Below are positions 20,979 to 31,218 of a stretch of DNA of 64,000 bases, in pieces (positions within the stretch are counted from its first letter, which is position 1; every line of letters starts with the position of its first letter). The notes under the pieces were generated by a model. That model searched no databases. It saw nothing but the letters and a program-made list of their open reading frames with translations, and was not told the origin of the DNA. Origin of the DNA: Aphanomyces cochlioides (Eukaryota; Oomycota; Saprolegniomycetes; Saprolegniales; Verrucalvaceae). Location: positions 2,294,001-2,358,000 of the forward strand of contig JAHQRK010000002.1 in NCBI GenBank assembly GCA_019828595.1, given 5' to 3'. The translations under genes were made by a program, and so were the position numbers.

Positions 20979-21379
20979 TGTGGCAGTAAATGTCGGGTTT
21001 TGTGGACACTTGTGCGCGGGGCGAACGGACGATCAGCGTTCTGGTGGCGCGGTTGGGGAGACAGCGGCACCAGAACGGTACAACCGTGCGTGAGTTTTAA
21101 GGGTAAAACGATTGTCATTAAAGGGTTATAAAGTGTCCTACATATGCAGAAAAGTATAGCTATAGGGGGGTAAAGATAGACTCGAGTGGCCGCGGGGAAG
21201 TGGACTTAATTTCCTTGAAGTGCAACCCATTAGTAATTGGTGAAATTGGCAAAGGCTCTTGTGATCCGTTCGAACCACTGAAGATCCGTTCACGGATCGG
21301 ATCGAGGATTATCGAGGCATCATCCGTTGTCCTTCCACGGATCCGGGCGAAATACACAAATGACACACATTTCGCCACA
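20979..21379 (-). repeat. 5' LTR of element A
   Basis: This 401-bp LTR is the partner of 328-845. It lacks one ACGGATCCG-type repeat unit and the 80-base extra segment found there. On the minus strand it is followed by TTAGAGAAGCAGGG, not by a recognised primer-binding site. Confidence 0.9.
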
Positions 21380-21458
21380 CATACTGTGCAACATAGATCA
21401 AACATGAGAAAAAAATAAAACTTTGACGATGCATTTGAGTCACAGTGGTGAACGCTGA

Positions 21459-22811
21459 CTAGATCGATGCTTCAAGGTCTAGCATTGCGATCACTCGTCT
21501 GAATGTTTCATCAACGTCGCCATTGTAGTGGGCCAAAAGAGTCGTGATCGCACCGTCAAAATCTGACACAATCGTTTTCAACGACTGCATGGCGCATTCG
21601 CTGACGTTTCCAATGCGATAGTAATGGTACCACGCATCACTGTCAAGATGGGATTTTCCGTCTCCGCTTGCTTGGATCATCGGTAATGTGCTTTTCTGGA
21701 AAAACTTGATTCGGCATGCTTGACCATTGTCGAGCTTTTCCAGAACCACCCTACGACATGACATGAGCGCATGAAGCCTCGGTCTGAGTTTACCATGCAC
21801 TTTTGTTCATAACCAAGACACTTTCCGGGATTGGATTTAGTTCATCCTCCAAGACAGTTCTACGAGTCCAATCAACTCTATCACTCAAGTTGATCTTACC
21901 GACACACAATCACATCTCTTTCAGGCTCCATCACACGCTTGTACAAGACATTTGCTTGACTTGGAGTCGAATTCCACCGTTTGTTGTATTTGATATAGGC
22001 TGAGTTGTAGTCGATTTTCTCAAGCACCTACGAAACTTGCTGAGAAGACAAGCAGGGGCCATGGTGCGTACCTTGAACGACAACTCTTTTGATCCAGAAC
22101 CAATATCGAATAGTTTCCACGCCATTTCCGACACGACGTTGAAATCAAAATGCTTTGTTGAACAAAACGTGATGTTCAGCACCAGATCAGAGGTGGTTTT
22201 GGACAAGCTTGGAATGCATGACTCAAAGTCATCGACTCTGTCTGCCAGACCACTCTCCCCCATGGCAGATTCAGTCAACTTATACATCGCCTGAGGAATT
22301 TCATGCATGGCTCGGTGTCTAAGTAACGGATCTTCCACGAGTTTGAAAACTTGCCACTGATCGCTGGCAGTAGTAGCATAGTTAATTTCGGCTGCTTTCT
22401 CATGATAGCTTGCAATGCCTTGCCAAATTGAATGCTTTCTTCCAACTCTTGCCTGAGCTTCTCATTTTCGTGCAGTGCAGTCTGCTTTGCGGCACGCATT
22501 CTGTTAGCTGCTTCTTGTCATTGTGTTTCGTTGCCACTGTCAAGGCCTCGCGCTTCTTTCAGGTCTTTCAAATGTTCTTCCAGCTCTTCAACTTTGGCCC
22601 GAAGGTACTCCATCTCTTCACGTTGGCGCTTACGGCTGGTGTTGATCTGCTTTCGCGGTAGAGTTTCGATTTCAGTCTTCGGCCTTTCTTGACTCGACAC
22701 GCTCCGGGGTTCATCAGATGACGTCGAGACGGCAGTTTGAGCTCGTTCAGGAGAGGAAAGGACTTTCGCTGCTTCGGAGTTGACAGATGGGTCAAATATA
22801 CCCAAGTCTGC
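21459..22811 (-). pseudogene. M96-like leucine-zipper gene, main part
   Basis: The minus-strand frame begins at 22811, where it is cut by element F. A basic/leucine-zipper region follows (RKRQREEMEYLRAKVEELEE), then a second helical region (ALHENEKLRQELEE). This layout is typical of the oomycete M96 mating-specific/bZIP-like family, in which a START-like domain follows. That domain appears in pieces on shifted frames (VEDPLLRHRAMHEI, FCSTKHFDFNVVSEMAWKLF, RVVLEKLDNGQACRIKF). A TGA at about 22518 falls where the family usually has Trp, and at least two frameshifts follow. It is a dead host gene. The family assignment is by recognition, not search. Confidence 0.65.
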
Positions 22812-23077
22812 TGTAACCTTGTACACGCGCAGAGGAAGGCCTGATAGGCAAGAGGCAAATTGAAAAGTGAATTAGCTTTATCCTAACTAAAGCTAAGAGC
22901 TAGATAAACGAACGGGGCTTGTGGGCCTGTGAATACGAATGGCCTAGAAGGCTCAATGCAAAGGAATGGCTGTGAGCAACAGGTGCTCACACGCAGAGGT
23001 CAATACAGATGCCATGCCAACATCAGGCATGTCATGTCAAGGGTCACGATGCAAGTAACCGGACGACTCCGGTTACA
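22812..23077 (-). repeat. 3' LTR of element F
   Basis: This 266-bp LTR is uninterrupted. It ends with the short hairpin GTAACCGGACGACTCCGGTTAC at its right edge, where GTAACCGG pairs with CCGGTTAC. Confidence 0.9.
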
Positions 23078-24758
23078 CTTCCCCACACTCAAAACCAGAG
23101 CATGCGGTGGTCAAAATGGGAGCTGCAAGCTCAGAATCAAGACTTGCGCGATTGCTTTGAGGCGCTTGAAAAGCAAGTTGAGCGCTATCCAAGGGCGGAA
23201 TTGTTGCGCGAATTTCGCCGGGAGTATGAGACGACTGCGGCTCAACTTGAGGAGATGAAGCGTCATGTTGACTCGTTGTGGCGCTGGAGAAAGGAGCGGA
23301 ACTCGACGGATCGCCGCGATTCGGCGTAACAGGTAAATACCTCTTGAGCTTGCCAACATAGACGGTCGTTTGTGATGCCTCTGTTAAGGCTATAGGCTGC
23401 TGCCTCATGCAAGTGGGGGGGGATGGGCGTGACCGCCCTGTCTCCTATCAGTCGCGCCAGCTCCAGAAGGCTGAAAAAGCCTACCCTGTTCACGACCTCG
23501 AGCTGCTAGCTATGAAGTACGCGCTCACGAAGTTTCGCATCTACCTTCTCGGTAGCAAACCGTTTGTGGTCTACACAGACCATGCGTCCTTACGCACTGC
23601 TGTCAAGTCTCCACACATTAGCCAACGCATGGCTCGCTGGTTGGCCTTCTTTGGACCTCCGAGAGCCACTTGTCAGAGGCGTACGATGTTCGGACACGAT
23701 CAAGAAGGTTGGAGTGGGCATGTGACACATGGTGAAGGATGGACTCATCCATCGTCGAAGGTCGGCGTGACAGCGCATCGGCAAGGACATTTTGACGTCC
23801 AGGTTTGTATTCGACTGTGAAAAGGCTGTATCGCGCTATATAGCGCATTGTGACGTTTGCCAACGTGTCAAGGCTTCTCCAGCCACGCGTGCCCCTCTGG
23901 CACCTTTCCAGTCCCGGACGAAGTGTTTTCCTCTGTCAGCATGGATTTTATCTTCGGTCTTTTCCGAGACAAGCACGGTCGTACCGGCATTTGGACCTGT
24001 GTCGATAGGCTCTCGAAATATTTGATTGCAGTCGCGTGCCGCAACACCATCACGGCCGAAGAATCGGTCCAGCTCTACTTCGACATGTCTTCTGTCGATT
24101 TGGGTTACCAAACTCCATCGTCTCCGATCGCGATCCTCGCTTTACCTCCAAGTTTTGGTCTGCGCTGTTTGCGCTTTGTGATACCTCGCTCGACATGTCC
24201 ACCTCGGACCACCCTGAGACCGATGGTCAGTCCGAACGCGCCAATCGCGTCATCGAAGATGTTCTTCGGAGCTACGCTCAATCGAAGCCGCGTACTTGGA
24301 GCTCGATGCTCTCGCATGTTGCTTTTGCTTACAACAACTCCGTCCAAGCGTCCACGGGACACACCCCCTTTTATGTCCTGCACCTTCGGCACCCTCGCCT
24401 ACCACTCGATGTGGATGCTCCACTTTTAAGTGGGGGAGGATCTACCCCAACTCGCACTATTGCAAGTGTTAAACACTTTGTTGAGCGACGGAAGTCTCTA
24501 CTTCTCCATGTCCGCGAGAATCTCGCTGCCGCTTAAGCGAAACAAGCTTTGCAAGCCAACAAGTCAAGTCGACGCAACACGAATGTTTATTCAGTCGGCA
24601 ATTTAGTCTTACTACACGCGTCGGCTGTGCCAAAATCGGCGCTTGGCAATTCAAAATTGCAGCCACCTTGGCTTGGCCCATTCCCTATCTCGATGAAGAT
24701 TATCAACACTGCGTACAAATTGGAGCTTCCAGCCGAATGGCAAATCCACCCAACCTTC
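23073..24758 (+). pseudogene. Element F RNase H and integrase in alternating-strand blocks
   Basis: From left to right, 23073-23367 (minus) is the polyprotein tail starting YVGKLKRYLP. About 23367-23400 (minus) encodes the first RNase H residues (ALTEASQTTV). 23402-23650 (plus) is RNase H (CLMQVGGDGRDRPVSYQSR, VVYTDHASL). About 23650-23830 (minus) is the RNase H end and linker (VEYKPGRQNVLADALSRRP). 23830-24758 (plus) is integrase (IAHCDVCQRVK, MDFIFGL, a GHTPFYV block). In an intact element all five blocks would follow one another on one strand. The blocks are in reversed order and alternate in strand. Short palindromes lie at two junctions. Confidence 0.75.
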
Positions 24759-25772
24759 TAGAAGGGTCGAGAAAAATCGGGTAAAGCAAGGATTGGCGCT
24801 GACATCAAACTGTCCTTCACAGCGTTGAACGCATCGTCGCATTCGTGGGTCCAAACCCATTCGGCATCCTTGGCTAACAAAGCCGACAAAGGATGAGCAA
24901 GAGCGGCGAAATTGGCCGAGAATTTGTGTAAATACGTGGCTAAGCCGAGCCAACTGCGCAATTCAGTTTGAGTTGACGGCACAGGCCAGTCACGGAAGGC
25001 TTGCACCTTAGCAGGATCGGCACGACAGCCATGAATACCAACAAAATCACCAAGAACGGGAATTTCCAACACACCAAACAGACATTTGGACAGGTTGGCA
25101 TACAGACCATTGTCCTGCAGGACGGTAAGGACTTGACGGAGGCGATCACGATGAACCTCGACGTCCGAGCGGGTGGACGTGCCACGACTGTGAATGTAAA
25201 TATCGTCAAAGTAAGACGGAGCAAAGGCACGCAACGGACGAAGCTTCGCCGTAACCATGCGGTTAAAAGTTGCAGGAGCGTTGGAGAGTCCTTGAGGCAT
25301 AACAAGCCATTCCCAAAGCATACCACTAGGAGTGGAGACAGCGGTCTTGGGGATATCCTGAGCGCGCATCAGGATCTGGTAGAATCCATCCCGCAAATCA
25401 ATCGTTGAGAATAGGGTACTACCCGCCATACTGTCAATGATGACGTCCTTGCGGGGAATCGGCGTTTACGCCGGCACGGTGGCTTGGGTCAGTTTGTTAA
25501 AGGCGTGAACTATACGCCAGCCACAAGTGGGTTTCTTGACACAAAATGTCGGACTTGAATGCGGCGAGTTGCTCTCGCGCACACACATGGCCTGCCTTCT
25601 TGTGGGCCGCAAAGAAAGAGTCGATGAATTCGACTTGATCACGTGGCAATGGCCACTGGCGTGTAACGCAATACTTGGTCCCCGGAACCAAGTCAATCTC
25701 ATGGCGGATGCCTTTGTCACTAGGCAGGGCCGCTGGAACCTCGTCAGGGAATACATTCTTGTACTCCATCAA
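24758..25772 (-). pseudogene. Element F reverse transcriptase
   Basis: The minus-strand frame carries gypsy RT motifs: RFVDYRKLN-like sequence is lost, but FSTIDLRDGFYQI, MPQGLSNAPATFNR and the catalytic FDDIYIHS are clear. CLFGVLEIPVLGDFVG and LRSWLGLATYLHKF follow. It ends abruptly at ALPDFSRPF, where the inverted integrase block begins. A frame change near 25480 separates the N-terminal part (KNVFPDEVPAALPSDKGIRHEIDL). The RT would copy the element RNA into DNA. Confidence 0.88.
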
Positions 25773-25814
25773 TATGTCGTAATACGGGCTAGTCTTGAGA
25801 GACTCCCATGTCGT

Positions 25815-26912
25815 TCATGCTTGCTTGTCAGCATCGTCAAGGACATCCTTGTCCATCGTGGATGTCGTGTGGAGGGTTCCATCTTCTTCTACGCAGATAA
25901 CCGCGATACTCAGCGGTTCTTGGGCATGCAGGAGTCGCGAAAAGGAGCGAAAGCTCATCTCCGGCAGTGCCACAATCTCGTCTGCCCTTGTTGACAGCTC
26001 GTCAAGGTCACAGGTTGACCGTATAAACTCTTCAACCGACACACTGTCGGGACGCTCTTGTTCCACTGGCGTGGTTTCACTCGCTTCCAGCTGATTGGCA
26101 TCGATCGACGCTTTGTCGTGGTCGTCGGAATTTCCATCGGCGCTAAATCGTACATGCGCTGCTAATCCTTCAGGTTCGTTTGAAGGCTCTTCGATAGCTG
26201 GAGCAACTTGTTCTTGTCGTGGACAGTCCACAGGATCGCCACATGGCCTTGTTGACGAGGAGTCAACACTTACCATAGCGAGTTCATTACTCTGCGCTAG
26301 GTCGGACACGTGGGAACGTGGAGATGGCGGCGCCATAGTCTTGAGGCGCCAGTCAATGATGGGCTGATGGCGTTCGAGCCAACCCATTCCAAGGATCAAA
26401 TCCCATCGATTGTCGAGATCCATGAGGAAGAATTCTTCAGTGGACGAGAAGTCGCCGATTGAAATTTGCAGGGCGACAGTTTGTCGAGGGTTTGAAATAA
26501 TTCGACCGTCAGCTAAGCGGATTCGTAGGGTGTCGTTTGGTCGAGCAACAGACGTAGATACGTCAGGAACTCTGGCAATAGTTGCGCGCCGCGCATAGTT
26601 TTCAGATGCGCCACTGTCTATTAAGACACGGAGAGGGTCTCTGAACCCAGCAATTGGGAGCAGGTAGGAAAGCATCTGGTGATGCTCTCCTAATCGGCAC
26701 AGAGTGCCAGGGGCTAGATCAACAGGTACCGCAGGCGCGGTGTGAGGAACCCATTGATCCGTTCTCCCAGTAGGCCGCCCGGTGCCTACTGGGTGGTGAA
26801 GTTTACCTGTCGACGCGGTGGCGTTCCTGTCGCACGATGTGCGTTGGAAGCCGGTCGACGGGGAGCGGTGCAGTTGCGGGAGATATGTCCCATTCGCTGG
26901 CAATTGTAGCAA
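25815..26912 (-). pseudogene. Element F protease region
   Basis: This minus-strand frame overlaps the end of gag. It contains the retropepsin motif VLIDSGASENYARRA about residue 95 and the downstream LILGMGWLERHQP segment typical of gypsy proteases. The remaining 180 residues form an acidic linker towards RT. The frame is open but is separated from RT by a stop. Confidence 0.85.
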
Positions 26913-27600
26913 CGCACTGTGCGTCCTTGATGGGGATTCAATCGGTTGCGGTCAAACTGACGATGTTCGCGATGATTGTTCGTCGTTCCGATTTGGCTAA
27001 TTTCCATATCGTACTTGTCATGATGACCCGAAAACGAAGCAGCAGACTGCGAGTAATGTTCGCCAAGGGTAATGTTGACTGCGTCTACCATATTCTCGGG
27101 CATTCGACGGAAGATTTCAAGTCGAGGAAGTCGAGGGTTCAAACCATGCATAAAAACGTTGACGATGGATCCTTCCGAGACCAGAGCCATGTCAGGCAGG
27201 GAGAGCCAGTGGTATTCGAGCTTCTGGGCAAACTCGCTGATTGTCAGCTTCCCTTGAGTGGCTTTCAAAAGCTGATGCATGTGGCGCACAGCCGCGTCCT
27301 TGGGCAGATAAGTTGCCTTCATGAGAGCGATAAATTTGGGCAGGGTGTCCATCGCTGAGGTATCGCGCATATAAGTATTGCCTGCCCATGTCTGGGCTTT
27401 GCCGGTGAGGCCTGACACAGCAAAAGCAACTTGCTTGGTTCCAGAATGTTAAGTCCATGGCCTGCACGGCCATTTTTACGCCAGCTTCCCAGACGAGAAT
27501 ATTCTCAGAGGATCAGCCACCAAACTTTGGTACATCAAGCTTCACTCGTCCTTCGCGGACAAGGCTGTCTTCGTTTTCCATTGTGAACTTCGTAATCGTT
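26786..27600 (-). pseudogene. Element F gag
   Basis: The product contains a Ty3-type gag core (LTGKAQTWAGN, FAQKLEYHWLSLPDM, VNVFMHGLNPRLP) and one CCHC knuckle (CYNCQRMGHISRNC). The start region above 27418 is in another frame (MENEDSLVREGRVK-like, near 27580), so one frameshift lies near 27450. Gag would package the RNA. Confidence 0.82.
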
Positions 27601-27654
27601 GCGTTGTGACTTTTCCGGCTAGTAGGTCCTTGGACGAACTAGAGTGCTACCAAG

Positions 27655-28454
27655 TGTAACCGTGTACACGCGCAGAGGAAGGCCTGATAGGCAAGAGGCA
27701 AATTGAAAAGTGAATTAGCTTTATCCTAACTAAAGCTAAGAGCTAGATAAACGAACGGGGCTTGTGGGCCTGTGAATACGAATGGCCTAGAAGGCTCAAT
27801 GCAAAGGAATGGCTGTGAGCAACAGGTGCTCACACGCAGAGGTCAATACAGATGCCATGCCAACATCAGGCGTGTCATGTCAAGGGTCACGATTAGAGTG
27901 CCCTCAACACTTTACACTGCACAAGCACTATTACAAAATTATACGTAATGTCATTTAAAGTAGTTCTTACTTTACATTTCACCATATATTTTTGAGGATG
28001 AGCACAACAAATTTTTCCGCACTTCAGATATGTGGTTCAATTTGGTGCAATAGTTATGACTCTAAACCACCATAACCATGGTCCCGGGTTCGATCCGATC
28101 GATGGCAATGGCGATTTAGAGTCCATCAACTACTTCCTCTGAGCCCTGACAAGGTGACGAAACTTGTCCAGCTCTACATGAACTCTCATTTCACTACATG
28201 TGATGGCGTCGTAGATGTCACGATGGGTTATGAAAGCAATGCTTGCGAGCGTGATGAATAAGAAGAGACAAAAGAATGACTTGTGTTAAGAAGTGTATAT
28301 TCAAACGAATACTTTTGCATTTGGTCAGCCTTTGAAAACTTAACATACACACCTACTTGTACACTAACGTGAAGTGAACGTAAAGTAAAATTCTACTATA
28401 CGTAAAGTAGCGAACTCTAGTCACAATGCAAGTAACCGGACGACTCCGGTTACA
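27655..28454 (-). repeat. 5' LTR of element F, interrupted by a MITE
   Basis: This LTR matches 22812-23077 in two parts, 27655-27893 and 28428-28454. They are separated by the insertion 27894-28419 and its target duplication. Confidence 0.9.
27894..28419. mobile_element. hAT-like MITE in an LTR
   Basis: This 526-bp insertion starts TAGAGTGCCC and ends CGAACTCTA, giving short imperfect terminal inverted repeats of the YARNG type known in hAT elements. It is flanked by an 8-bp duplication with one mismatch (GTCACGAT and GTCACAAT). It has no coding capacity. Around 28030-28100 it contains a tRNA-like stretch with a perfect B-box (GGTTCGATCC) and an A-box-like TGGTGCAATAG. Confidence 0.7.
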
Positions 28455-28571
28455 TCTGCCATATCAATCGCATCTACGTTCAATTCCAGCGCATCCTCGA
28501 GAGGGATTGTGTCCAAAGCATCAATCAGCAGTAGCGTTCGCCCGATACACACGACGTATTGTATTTACAGT
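28455..28571 (-). pseudogene. M96-like gene, 5' part
   Basis: Across one TCTGC copy, the minus strand here joins in phase to the frame ending at 22811. The reading is LEDALELNVDAIDMA followed by DLGIFDPSVNSEA on the other side. An ATG at 28462 may be the start, since the upstream frame meets a stop before any other ATG. The agreement shows that element F split this gene. Confidence 0.6.
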
Positions 28572-28600
28572 ACGCACGTTACGTCGTGCGTTGTACTGTA
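28566..28600. repeat. Hairpin upstream of the M96-like gene
   Basis: TACAGTACGCAC faces GTGCGTTGTACTGTA across a short loop. The function is unknown. It may be a remnant of a small inverted-repeat transposon. Confidence 0.5.
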
Positions 28601-28601
28601 A

Positions 28602-29290
28602 AAGTTCACACTACATTACATTACAATTTTTTGGAAAGATGCAGTCCTCAAGTGAAAGACCGTCTATTTAGGGCCTACGTTACCATCGTAGTCTAAAGGA
28701 GTTCTCTCCAAGAATGTAGATGGACCGATGGATCAACACGTTGTTAAGACTGGAAAAGGCAAAATGTCGATACTGCGATCACACAGAGGATCATTCCCTC
28801 GAGACTTGCTTACACTTGGTGAAATGATTGCAATGGACAAAAAGTTCTAAATCGATGGACTATGCGCTGCCTTCAGCGGTTCTGGGCATTGGCAATTTGT
28901 TACCTCCAAGCAGCAGCATGACCGAGCTAAAGTCGATTTGGAAGACGATTGTCATCCATATTGTTGCCCCGATCGTCATTTACAGCATTGCATCGAAACA
29001 AACGTTCATGGTCAATGGGCTCTTCCTCTCAGTCATGACGCGATTCATTCCATCATTCTATTAGAGTAGAAATTTCAGGACAAGAAAACTCAAATTTTGT
29101 GTGGAATATTTATTTTGACAGTCAATTCACTCAACACACTACATGTGCATTAAAGTGTTCACTTTGTATATTAAATGTAGTGCACGAGATCACAATACGT
29201 ACTGTAGCTTTCCCTAATCAGCAGTCGTTCCATGACTCACCTTTTGAAGTATACTTCAACTGTTCTCTATAAATTTATCATATTATATTA
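28602..29290. other. Unassigned interval
   Basis: I see no supported gene. A 78-codon plus-strand frame at 28828-29064 has a hydrophobic stretch but no recognised family and no support as a gene. Confidence 0.4.
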
Positions 29291-29294
29291 TATA

Positions 29295-29461
29295 GAAAAA
29301 ATAGCGAACGGGATTAGATACCCCGGTAGTCCATGCTGTAAACGATGAGTGCTCATATTTAGAAAAATTTAGATATAATTTTGAAGTAGCTAACGCGTTA
29401 AGCACTCCGCCTGAAGAGTATAATCGCAAGATTGAAATTCAAAGGAATTGACGGGAGTCTA

Positions 29462-29493
<32 letters not shown>

Positions 29494-29637
29494 AATACGC
29501 GCAAAACCTTACCAATCCTTGTAAATATTTTTAAAAAATTAATTTAAAAAGTACAGGCGTTGCATGGCTGTCGTCAGCTCGTGTTGTGAGATGTTTTGTT
29601 TATTCCCTTAGCGAGCGAAACCCTTATTTTTAATTGC
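29295..29637 (+). rRNA. rns: Nuclear copy of mitochondrial small-subunit rRNA fragment
   Basis: The stretch contains universal SSU rRNA landmarks in order: GGGATTAGATACCCCGGTAG, GAATTGACGGG, ACAAGCGGTGGAGCATGTGG, CTCGTGTTGTGAGATG and GCGAGCGAAACCC. This corresponds to about the third quarter of the molecule. The AT-rich filler and missing bacterial helices are those of a mitochondrial rns gene. It is a fragment within nuclear sequence, joined directly to a nad4 piece, and so is read as a NUMT and not a working gene. Confidence 0.85.
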
Positions 29638-29664
29638 TAATTTATAATAAAAAAGAATTTTATT

Positions 29665-29865
29665 TAAGCAGCCACTATAGTATTTTCTTGAAAAATACCA
29701 ACTAATATTAATAGTTCACCAACAAAACTACTTGTTCCAGGTAATGAAATATTTGCAAAAATATAAAATAAAAAAAACATTGAATATATAGGCATTGTAT
29801 GTGCTAATCCGCTATAGTATGCAACATATCTTGAATGATATCTATCATATAATATTCCAAAGCGC
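29665..29865 (-). pseudogene. nad4: Nuclear copy of mitochondrial nad4 fragment
   Basis: On the minus strand about 65 residues read without a stop, with YDRYHSRYVAYYSGLAHTMP and the NADH dehydrogenase subunit 4 hallmark LPGTSSFVGELLIL. The frame ends at the junction with the rns piece. The composition is strongly AT-rich like mitochondrial DNA. It is a fragment of a respiratory complex I subunit carried into the nucleus. Confidence 0.85.
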
Positions 29866-30106
29866 GAATTATGAAGTGTATAAAATTATAAATCAATTTT
29901 TATATATTTATAGAGCATTGTATAAATTTATAGAGATAAGATTCCCGGCGATTCATGATTCTCCAGTAACAGCTCATATTCCAGTGAAGAATACTCCATG
30001 CAGAGGCTTTGAAGAGAGCATTCAATGTCATTAACGAGCGTCGCCTCATCTCTAAGCTGGGTTCTTTGTACGTAATATAGACAGGCACTACACTGTATTG
30101 TCGGAG

Positions 30107-30402
30107 GTATCAGTGTCGATCTCTTTGACGCGTACGAAGAAGGCAAAGTGATTACGTGGTGGGGCGTGAGTAGTTGCACGTCGGACGAAAACGTCGCTCG
30201 CAACTTTATGTACAGCTGCGGTGGTTCTTGTACTCTATTGCGTGTCCGATGCAAGACTGCCATGGACATTTCCGTCTTGTCGATGTTTCCCCATGAGAAG
30301 GAATGCTTGCTGGCCCCAGGTACACAGCTCAAAGTGCTCAAGCGCGTGCGCAATGGCAAAATCTCTGAGATCGAAGTCGAAGAAGTTGGCCGGGCCATCT
30401 AA
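30107..30402 (+). pseudogene. Truncated inverted copy of the ADP-ribosyltransferase exon
   Basis: This stretch is nearly identical, in reverse orientation, to the last exon of the PARP-like gene at 33851-34147. It starts at ISVDLF, just after the place of the catalytic Arg (WRG), so it lacks the R of the R-S-E triad. It retains the SSCTS and EKE motifs and the same stop. No promoter or start fits, so it is a dead copy. Confidence 0.85.
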
Positions 30403-30801
30403 AGCACAGCTTGTAGGAATAGTTTCGAGTCATGTAGGTAATCTAAATGTTTCACGGACGATGGTGCGTCGTGCTCGACTGTTTTCCCCAACGAATCCCC
30501 GCCACAGATTCCAGGAAAGACTAACATAGCTCAAGGGAGAGCAGTCATTGTGCTGAGATATTTTCAAACACTTGAGCTAGTAAATTTAAAAAGCAGGGAA
30601 GATGCCACTGCATGGTCAAGTGTTTGTATACGACGAACGAATTGACGTTGAACGAGGGGTGATTGACAATGAATTACAGGACGAATTCACTCGCTAACCT
30701 TCATTTTATATGTAATTCGTCGGCGAAATATCAACTTGTCGAGGTCTGTGGGGAATAACCATAACAAAAAACTACGTAGTACTCCAGAGTACGACGTACA
30801 G

Positions 30802-30848
30802 CTGGTTTCTGATTCTAATGCGTATGAATCCATGGAATCAGAAACCAG
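30802..30848. repeat. Perfect 14-bp-stem hairpin
   Basis: CTGGTTTCTGATTC at 30802 is exactly complementary to GAATCAGAAACCAG at 30835, with a 19-base loop. It lies in the segment found only in the left arm of the inverted duplication. Confidence 0.75.
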
Positions 30849-31218
30849 ATGGACCTGCGTGAATGTTGTGACTGGATCGAATTGGCACGAATGTGCGTCC
30901 TATCTTGGTCTATCCTATGTTAGACTGCTCACGAGCATCCACAGAGAACAGAGATTGGCAAAAAGTCCAAGCTAAAAGAAATCATAAGCTCTGACAACAC
31001 TTACTTCGGATGTTGTGGGAGAAGTACAGTACAGGGCATTGCTTATCCGATTAGCGTGGAGTAATTTCAGGGAATAAATGAAGTAAATTGTCATTTCCAG
31101 CACCACCAAGGGATGTACAGGTACACTCCTCAGTCATGTGTAGTGTTATTCACCCAAGAAATGAGTCGCTGACGCGCGAGTGATCGAGCAGTCGTTTCGT
31201 GGGTTACCTCGATATTTT

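Larger units (their letters stand above)
328..21379 (-). mobile_element. Element A: Ty3/gypsy-like LTR retrotransposon with nested insertions
   Basis: Two related LTRs (328-845 and 20979-21379) begin TGTGGCAGTAAATG and end TTTCGCCACA on the plus strand. They are flanked by the 4-bp direct repeat CATA at 324-327 and 21380-21383. Gag, RNase H and integrase read on the minus strand, so 20979-21379 is the 5' LTR. A G-rich purine tract lies just inside the 3' LTR on the minus strand. Removing element B leaves about 9.2 kb. Protease and reverse transcriptase are missing, so the copy is not autonomous. A long frame on the opposite strand lies between integrase and the 3' LTR. The two LTRs differ by indels, which suggests an old insertion. 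Confidence 0.88.
22812..28454 (-). mobile_element. Element F: Ty3/gypsy retrotransposon with rearranged pol
   Basis: LTRs at 22812-23077 and 27655-28454 begin TGTAAC and end GGTTACA. They are flanked by a perfect 5-bp duplication TCTGC at 22807-22811 and 28455-28459. Gag, protease and RT read on the minus strand. Part of RNase H and the integrase lie on the plus strand between 23400 and 24760, so this copy has internal inversions. The right LTR is split by a 526-bp MITE. It inserted next to the apparent ATG of the M96-like gene. Confidence 0.92.
30107..31199. repeat. Left arm of a large inverted duplication
   Basis: The sequence runs inverted to 33234-34147. The arms share the ART exon and its 3' flank. 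The left arm has about 240 extra bases (about 30762-31030) and the right arm about 77 extra bases (about 33548-33625). Confidence 0.85.

Noticed and set aside
29295..29637. A working rRNA gene
   Set aside because: Only a fragment is present, joined to nad4 and surrounded by nuclear repeats.
30148..30402. A second functional ADP-ribosyltransferase gene on the plus strand
   Set aside because: It lacks the catalytic Arg region and all upstream domains and is an inverted copy of the last exon of the intact gene.
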